10,152 bases of DNA from Minisyncoccota bacterium (GTDB taxonomy: Bacteria; Patescibacteriota; Minisyncoccia; Phycocordibacterales; UBA2100), in NCBI GenBank assembly GCA_018061585.1, contig JAGOTU010000027.1:1-10152 (forward strand), in the 5' to 3' direction. Below the pieces are notes generated by a model, which did no database searches, had not been told where the DNA came from, and saw only the letters and a list, made by a program, of their open reading frames with translations. This document shows, piece by piece, positions 5,936-10,152 of this stretch; the first letter of the stretch is position 1, and the number at the start of each line of letters is the position of its first letter. The position numbers and the translations under genes were made by a program.

Positions 5936-5959
5936 TAAAACAGTACAAAATGGTGAACC

Positions 5960-5976
5960 GTCGGGTTTATCCCGAC
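5960..5976 (-). terminator. Weak hairpin after the anchored extracytoplasmic protein; possible terminator
   Basis: GTCGGG and CCCGAC pair perfectly over 6 bp around a 5-nt loop, 17 nt past the stop at 5993. No T-tract follows directly (the next T run is four bases, about 10 nt on). It may be a weak terminator or only an mRNA 3' stabiliser. Confidence 0.35.
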
Positions 5977-5992
5977 AGCTTGTCACGGAGAC

Positions 5993-7117
5993 TTATTGGT
6001 ATTGGATATACAGCGGCTGCGGCGTGAGCTTTAGTAGCTGCTTCGGTGTGAGCATGCCGCTCGATGGCGCGAACAGGTCGTTCTTGTAGAACAGTTTGAA
6101 TCCCGTGAACTGGACCGGCTCGGGCACGATGATGTGGGTATAGGTGCCGATCTTTTTCTCCGGACCTCCCCATCCGTCCATGTCCATCACGAACTGCACT
6201 TCCGGCGTCGGCTTGATGCGTTTCGTATTCGTGACCATGTCGTAGGTGAATCGATGTACCACAAGGACCTTCGGCGGCAGATCGTTCTCCTGCACGAGGC
6301 GTGAAAGATAATTGATCGCGTAATTGATGTCTGCCGCATCGAAAGATCCGATCACCTTACCCGGTCGTACGCCGGTTTTCATCGAGAACTCCGGATCTAT
6401 GCCGAGGTGAACATTGGGCAGCTTGAGGTAATCCTCGTACATCGGGAGTTCTTTCTCGAGCGTGCTGAGTGACACTTGGAAATCGATGAACACGATGCCG
6501 TTCACTTTTTCCGCCAATCGAAGTGCGATATCGATCTGACTGTCGGGCATGCGAGCGAGATACAAGCCCTGTTTACCCGGCGCGATCTGCGCCGTTTCAA
6601 CTATGTAGTGGATAGCAGGAACGACCGGCGTTTCCGGATCTGCCGCTTCCCACGCAGCGACTTCGGCGCGCAGCTTATCGAGCATCACTGCTTCGGGATA
6701 TTCCCCGAGAACGCCCATGCCTTTGGAATAAAAGTTGCCGTAGTACGCGACGATCCGTTTGAACGGCAGTATCGCGCCGGGTTTCGGATACGGAGCGCGC
6801 ACCGGCCAGAGCGGCGGTGTCGATGTTCCGAAATCGTCATTCAAATACATTTCGTAGTACTTGCTTGATGTGGCGATCTGCGCGACTGATAGCATTTTTT
6901 TGTCGTACGCGACCGTATCTAAGACCGGCTTCGGCGGCCGCGTGTCCACGACGGAGGTGGGTGATGACGTGGCGTCACGCGAGAATGAAACAGGCTTTGC
7001 ACTAAAAAAGAAAGACGTCGATATCAAAAGAATGAGCGCAATTATCCCGACGCCAGTGAGCGCACCGAGGGAGAGCGCAGATAGGTGAACCGTATCGGTA
7101 CTCTGCTTTTTCGTCAT
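5993..7117 (-). CDS. Membrane-anchored extracytoplasmic protein of a conserved uncharacterised family
   Basis: 374 residues from the ATG at 7117, with GAGGTGA upstream and only one base after the preceding stop (TAG C ATG), so the two genes are cotranscribed and probably translationally coupled. An uncleaved-looking membrane helix (about 14-39) and a Ser/Thr/Pro linker (40-66) place the rest outside. The globular part has well-preserved motifs: RIVAYYGNFYSKGMGVLGEY (121-140), FIDFQV (210-215), LGIDPEF (238-244), VVHRF (286-290), MDMDGWG (311-317), GFKLFYKND (339-347) and a terminal YIQYQ. The alternating strand-helix pattern with acidic residues at strand ends (D212, D241, D312, D314) suggests a TIM-barrel glycosidase or deacetylase-like fold. 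I recall a similar motif set in actinobacterial hypothetical lipoproteins. No activity is established to my knowledge. A role in envelope glycan handling is inference. Confidence 0.75.
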   Translation of the reverse strand: MTKKQSTDTVHLSALSLGALTGVGIIALILLISTSFFFSAKPVSFSRDATSSPTSVVDTRPPKPVLDTVAYDKKMLSVAQIATSSKYYEMYLNDDFGTSTPPLWPVRAPYPKPGAILPFKRIVAYYGNFYSKGMGVLGEYPEAVMLDKLRAEVAAWEAADPETPVVPAIHYIVETAQIAPGKQGLYLARMPDSQIDIALRLAEKVNGIVFIDFQVSLSTLEKELPMYEDYLKLPNVHLGIDPEFSMKTGVRPGKVIGSFDAADINYAINYLSRLVQENDLPPKVLVVHRFTYDMVTNTKRIKPTPEVQFVMDMDGWGGPEKKIGTYTHIIVPEPVQFTGFKLFYKNDLFAPSSGMLTPKQLLKLTPQPLYIQYQ

Positions 7118-7118
7118 G

Positions 7119-7328
7119 CTATCTCACCTCGCCCGACGATTCTTCGTAGATGGAGTCGCGAGCGTCAGCAGTGCGTCGCGGCGTGCGTCGTCGTACAACG
7201 ATCCCGAGCGATACTATGATCACGCCGAGTATCACGAATATGACGGTATCCCATAAATTCGGAAATCCGAGGAACGGTAATACCGCGACGAGCACGCCAC
7301 CGAGCATTATGAGCGAATCGAGTGTCAT
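7119..7328 (-). CDS. Small two-helix membrane protein
   Basis: 69 residues from the ATG at 7328; an upstream TTG (7364) would lie inside the promoter-like element and is rejected. Two hydrophobic segments (about 4-22 and 27-45) are joined by a short GFPNLWD loop. They are followed by an Arg-rich RRRTPRR (47-53) and a polar, partly acidic tail. The positive residues suggest both ends are cytoplasmic, forming a helical hairpin. I do not recognise a family. It ends one base before the anchored extracytoplasmic protein, so it probably acts with it, perhaps in the membrane beside its N-terminal helix. No Shine-Dalgarno; a -10 box ends seven bases before the ATG. Confidence 0.7.
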   Translation of the reverse strand: MTLDSLIMLGGVLVAVLPFLGFPNLWDTVIFVILGVIIVSLGIVVRRRTPRRTADARDSIYEESSGEVR

Positions 7329-7335
7329 GGAGAGG

Positions 7336-7364
7336 AGTATACCCCGTGAGATATGCGGCTCCAA
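7336..7364 (-). promoter_or_regulatory. Putative leaderless promoter of the two-gene membrane unit
   Basis: TTGGAG, a 17-base spacer and TATACT lie on the minus strand, and the -10 ends seven bases before the ATG at 7328. It is the best promoter in the window (-10 five of six, -35 three of six, ideal spacing). The transcript would begin at or one base before the start codon. The rest of the 119-nt gap up to the rsmI stop (7365-7447) shows no clear terminator or other structure. Confidence 0.55.
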
Positions 7365-7447
7365 CTTTGTGAAGAATCGGATACGTTTTGCTGATCAAAA
7401 ACCCTCACATTCGCGAAACTGGTATCGCATGGTGTGTACAGGCTCGC

Positions 7448-8149
7448 CTACACCTCGACAATAACCACGAATTCGCCGCGCGCGGTCTTCTTCTTTTCGA
7501 TATGAGCCGCAAGGTCTTTTGGCGTCCCCTGAAGCAATTCCTCGTGCATTTTGGTGAGCTCGCGCCCGATAGAAACGCGTGCCTTGGGAGCTACCTTCGC
7601 GAGCTCACCCAAAAACTTCACGATGCGGTGCGGTGACTCGTACAGCACGACCGGAATGTCTGACTTCGCCAGTTTCGCAATAGCTGTCTGACGGCCTTTT
7701 TTGTGCGGTAAAAAGCCGATGAATGAAAATGTTGTCGCATCGATGCCGGCGATCGATAGCGCCGCAGTGATCGCGCTCGCGCCCGGTATTGCATCGATGA
7801 TAGCGTCGGGATGGTTTGCGCGAATATACGCGACCAATCGCGAACCCGGATCAGATATGCCAGGGGTGCCCGCGTCGGTCACGAGCGCAACATGCTCTCC
7901 TGCATCGAGCCGCTCTCCGATCTCCTTTCCCTTCTTTCCTTCAGTCGCCGCATCAAGTCGCTGGAGCGGGGTGCGCAGACCATAGTGTGAGAGCAATTTA
8001 GACGTGACCCGGGTGTCCTCGGCGTAGATCACATTCGCCTCTTTGAGGTTCCAGAGCGCACGGAACGTGATGTCGCCCATGTTGCCTATGGGCGTAGCGA
8101 CGACCGAGAGCCGGCCGTTCGGGTTCGGATTGTCGGAGTCCTCATTCAT
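7448..8149 (-). CDS. rsmI: 16S rRNA (cytidine(1402)-2'-O)-methyltransferase
   Basis: 233 residues from the ATG at 8149. The tetrapyrrole-methylase fold is unmistakable: VATPIGNMGDIT (17-28), AEDTR (43-47), VTDAGTPGISDPG (90-102) for S-adenosylmethionine binding, IPGASA (121-126), GFLPHKKGRQ (145-154), YESPHRI (170-176) and GRELTKMHEE (195-204). RsmI 2'-O-methylates C1402 in the decoding centre of 16S rRNA, using S-adenosylmethionine, and works with RsmH to fine-tune start-codon selection. The protein ends right after GEFVVIVEV. It therefore lacks the roughly 45-residue C-terminal helical domain of the E. coli enzyme (286 aa). The stop is clean, so this is a short form, not a visible frameshift. 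A hydrophilic leader (NEDSDNPNPNG) precedes the first strand. It lies 15 nt after the Nudix gene, without a Shine-Dalgarno, at the end of the murI-murC-nudix run. Confidence 0.95.
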   Translation of the reverse strand: MNEDSDNPNPNGRLSVVATPIGNMGDITFRALWNLKEANVIYAEDTRVTSKLLSHYGLRTPLQRLDAATEGKKGKEIGERLDAGEHVALVTDAGTPGISDPGSRLVAYIRANHPDAIIDAIPGASAITAALSIAGIDATTFSFIGFLPHKKGRQTAIAKLAKSDIPVVLYESPHRIVKFLGELAKVAPKARVSIGRELTKMHEELLQGTPKDLAAHIEKKKTARGEFVVIVEV

Positions 8150-8164
8150 AAGAGGACGCTACCA

Positions 8165-8599
8165 CTAATCGCTTTCCTTAGCGAGATAGCTCCCCAATTG
8201 CTCCATAATAAGCCGTCCTGTGTTGGTTGTCCGCTTCTCCGCATATGCCTCTGCGAGCGTAAAGAACTTTCCATACTCGCCCTCGCTTACCACGACCGCA
8301 TTCTCAAAGTCGGGGCCAACCTCCTCAATAAAGATATGGAAAAGCACTAAGGAGTGCTCGTATCTGCTGAAATACCGTGCAGCAACCGGTTTGTACTTCA
8401 ACTCTTCAGAAACCTCGCGATACAATCCGTCTTCTATTGATTCTCCTTCCTCGACTCCGCCGCCAAACAAACCGAACTTATCAGCGCTTGACTTGGCATT
8501 CCGATCCCGCTTCTGCAGATAAAACTCATACTCGTCTCCCCGCTTACGGTACGCAAGGTATGCCGCCACCAACCGTTTATTCCGCATCAACGGCTCCAT
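8165..8599 (-). CDS. Nudix hydrolase
   Basis: 144 residues from the ATG at 8599, one base after the murC stop (TAA T ATG), so translation is probably coupled. The Nudix box spans residues 47-69: G47, E53 and REVSEE (61-66) fit GX5EX7REUXEEXGU. The glutamates E62, E65 and E66 should bind the catalytic Mg ions. The usual Gly near the end of the box is Lys (K68). The fold starts with LVAAYLAYRKRGDEYEFYLQKR, a typical first strand for enzymes acting on free nucleotides or alcohols. Nudix enzymes cleave a nucleoside diphosphate linked to another moiety; substrates cannot be read from the motif. Its place between murC and rsmI fits general nucleotide sanitation or control of a nucleotide-sugar pool, but that is inference. 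M5 is an alternative start. Confidence 0.9.
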   Translation of the reverse strand: MEPLMRNKRLVAAYLAYRKRGDEYEFYLQKRDRNAKSSADKFGLFGGGVEEGESIEDGLYREVSEELKYKPVAARYFSRYEHSLVLFHIFIEEVGPDFENAVVVSEGEYGKFFTLAEAYAEKRTTNTGRLIMEQLGSYLAKESD

Positions 8600-8600
8600 A

Positions 8601-9902
8601 TTAGTCGGCTATCTGCTCAGCTACCTTGTAGATGTCACCTGCCCCCATCGTGATGATGATCGAATTTTCATCCTCTTCCAGGAGTTTTTCGCGGATGAGA
8701 TCAAATGATGAAAGTGCCGTCACATCACCGCCTACTTCGCGCGCGCGTTCGGCAAGCAGTTCGCTCGAAACCGATACGTCGGAAATCTCACGGGCGGCGT
8801 ATATCGGTGCCACGTATGCACGATCGGCCCGCGCGAGCGCGTTGGCGAATTCTTCAAAGAACGATCGTGTTCTCGAGTAGAGGTGCGGATGAAACGCGAC
8901 AACGATGCGTTTACCCTGGAATTTTTCACGCGCGGCCGTGATCGTCTTTTCCACCGAGGTCGGATGATGCGCATAGTCATCGTACACAAGCGCCCCGCGC
9001 GGCGTCTCGCCGCGATACTCGAATCGTCGCCACGAACCGTGAAAATGCACGAGTGCTTCGTCGATCATCTCCTCGCCCAGATCCGGGAATGCGACCTTGG
9101 CTGCGGTTTTTGCCGCACGGGCATTTTGTTTATTGAATTCGCCGATCTGACTGAGCGCGGGTACATGAGTGCCTGTGTAATCCACCACGGTTGCGATCGC
9201 GGCATCGAGCACATTGGCTATCACGGGATCATTCGGATCAGTGATGATGGCGCCATCGTGCGGCACTTTACGCACCGCCGCACGAAAGGTTTCCTGCAGT
9301 GCTTCGATACTCGGGAAGTAGTCAGTGTGATCAAGCTCGAGATTCGTGATCACCAATATCTTCGGCGAGAGCTTCAGTAAATGGTCCCGGTATTCGCATG
9401 CTTCGACCACGAACAAGTCGGGTGACCCGGGTAAAAAATTAGATCCGCCTGTCTTGCCTGTCTGGCCTGCCGGATGAAAATCCCGCACGATCGATCCCAC
9501 GATCGCCGTCGGTTCCTTGCCCGCGTGTACGAGTATCTGTGCGAGCATTCCGGTAGTCGTGGTCTTTCCGTGCGTCCCCGCGACCGCAATGGTACGTGCA
9601 CGCTCAGTCACTTCACCGAGTGCCTCAAAATATGACAACTCGGCAATATCCGCCTGCTGTGCATACAAGCGGGCGGGATGATCACCCGGAATGGCATCGC
9701 TATAAATGTGCATCTTCGCGTCATCGTGCTCCGTGTGACCGATCGAGACATCGATACCTTGTGCTTCCAATAATTGTGTCGTGGGAGATTCCTCGCGATC
9801 CTCACCCGAAATTACGTGTCCTGTATGAACCAGGTACTGGGCGAGCGCCGACATGCCAATGCCGCCGATACCCACCATGTGTATTCTTTTCGGAAGCTTC
9901 AT
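8601..9902 (-). CDS. murC: UDP-N-acetylmuramate--L-alanine ligase
   Basis: 433 residues from the ATG at 9902. MurC adds L-alanine to UDP-N-acetylmuramic acid with ATP hydrolysis, the first cytosolic step of peptide-stem synthesis. All three Mur ligase domains are present. The UDP-sugar domain has HMVGIGGIGMSALAQYL (8-24). The ATP domain has the P-loop GTHGKTTT (109-116), EACEYRDH (167-174) and NLELDHTDYF (187-196). A GEFNKQNARAA segment (254-264) matches the Mur G.HN..NalAA motif with Phe-Asn in place of His-Asn. The C-terminal domain has HGSWRRFEY (288-296), YDDYAHHPTSV (307-317) and FHPHLYSRT. The DYAHHP motif and the GIGGIGM start favour MurC over MurD, MurE or MurF. It is slightly short (about 450-490 is usual) with no missing motif. 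It begins five bases after the murI stop, with a weak GACGGA upstream. The pairing with glutamate racemase puts two peptidoglycan precursor steps together. Confidence 0.96.
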   Translation of the reverse strand: MKLPKRIHMVGIGGIGMSALAQYLVHTGHVISGEDREESPTTQLLEAQGIDVSIGHTEHDDAKMHIYSDAIPGDHPARLYAQQADIAELSYFEALGEVTERARTIAVAGTHGKTTTTGMLAQILVHAGKEPTAIVGSIVRDFHPAGQTGKTGGSNFLPGSPDLFVVEACEYRDHLLKLSPKILVITNLELDHTDYFPSIEALQETFRAAVRKVPHDGAIITDPNDPVIANVLDAAIATVVDYTGTHVPALSQIGEFNKQNARAAKTAAKVAFPDLGEEMIDEALVHFHGSWRRFEYRGETPRGALVYDDYAHHPTSVEKTITAAREKFQGKRIVVAFHPHLYSRTRSFFEEFANALARADRAYVAPIYAAREISDVSVSSELLAERAREVGGDVTALSSFDLIREKLLEEDENSIIITMGAGDIYKVAEQIAD

Positions 9903-9907
9903 TCCGT

Positions 9908-10152
9908 CTACTTTAGCACTTCGACGCCGACATCCGCATCAGGAAAGAGGCGTGCGATAAGTGTGCGGAATTGCTCTGACTCTGCACTCAATATGAACTT
10001 GGTAGTTCCGTCCCCCACTTCGCGTGGCCAGAACTGTTTTTCTACGCGCGCAGCGACAGCGTGTGCCGGATCGAATATTTTAATATCGTCCCCGAGTACT
10101 TTTTTGAATTGTGCGATCGCGAACGGATAGTGTGTGCATGCAAGCACGAGCA
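9908..10152 (-). CDS. murI: Glutamate racemase, C-terminal part (runs off right edge)
   Basis: About 81 codons are visible, from the right edge to TAG at 9908-9910; the start lies outside the window. The segment begins LVLACTHYPFAIAQF. The C-T-H-Y-P motif holds the second catalytic cysteine and the neighbouring histidine of glutamate racemases (usually GCTHYP; here ACTHYP). IKIFDPAHAVAARVEKQF matches the family's following iDp...A..v helix. MurI interconverts L- and D-glutamate by a two-cysteine mechanism in the cytosol and supplies D-Glu for MurD. The gene ends five bases before murC, which fits an operon for peptidoglycan precursors. Aspartate racemase of the same fold is the main alternative, but the context and motif favour MurI. 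Confidence 0.86.
   Translation of the reverse strand, partial: LVLACTHYPFAIAQFKKVLGDDIKIFDPAHAVAARVEKQFWPREVGDGTTKFILSAESEQFRTLIARLFPDADVGVEVLK

Noticed and set aside
5190..6089. Plus-strand open frame of 299 residues
   Set aside because: It is antisense to a well-supported ATPase core with Walker motifs and runs across the intergenic gap into the next gene; no motif or ribosome site.
7365..7447. Terminator or small RNA in the gap after rsmI
   Set aside because: I found no GC-rich stem followed by a T-tract and no tRNA-like or riboswitch-like fold; only short AT-rich partial palindromes.
8150..8164. Leaderless-type -10 (TAGCGT) before rsmI
   Set aside because: It is only three of six to consensus and sits in a 15-nt gap inside an apparent operon; chance is the simpler explanation.

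Overview
The window looks like a chromosomal piece of a small-genome bacterium, most likely of the Patescibacteria/CPR (Parcubacteria-like). This is inferred from gene content, not from a marker gene. The content includes a stand-alone VirD4/TraD-like ATPase with a long disordered tail, a signal-peptide plus lamin-tail-domain plus C-terminal-anchor protein, short versions of housekeeping enzymes, tight gene spacing and few Shine-Dalgarno sites. Every gene I can support lies on the minus strand, so transcription runs from high to low coordinates.

In transcription order, the first block (10152 to 7448) is the 3' end of glutamate racemase (murI), then murC, a Nudix hydrolase and rsmI. These are 15 nt or less apart, so they are probably one peptidoglycan and housekeeping operon. 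After a 119-nt gap comes a two-gene unit (7328 to 5993): a 69-residue two-helix membrane protein and a membrane-anchored extracytoplasmic protein of a conserved uncharacterised family. The next unit (5900 to 1944) is a VirD4-like ATPase, a lamin-tail-domain surface protein and an SDR-type sugar-nucleotide epimerase. Then come three single genes: a divergent DUF218/YdcF-like protein (1890 to 1201), a small secreted six-cysteine protein (1044 to 787), and the N-terminal two thirds or so of a GT4 glycosyltransferase that runs off the left edge (680 to 1).

Three things stand out. (1) The six-cysteine secreted protein is GC-rich (66% over 841-1020, against 45-52% in samples of its neighbours), has a strong Shine-Dalgarno and resembles alphaproteobacterial small secreted proteins. 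It sits between two nearly identical palindromic terminators, which suggests a horizontally acquired cassette. (2) Four gene starts without a Shine-Dalgarno have a -10-like hexamer (TATACT, TATACT, TATAAT, TACGAT) exactly 6-7 nt before the ATG, the geometry of leaderless mRNAs. (3) The VirD4-like ATPase has a His-rich N-terminus and a roughly 290-residue Pro/Arg/His-rich tail, and no other type IV secretion gene is visible. I see no CRISPR array, tRNA, rRNA, transposase or recombinase. No stretch over 300 bases lacks a gene.
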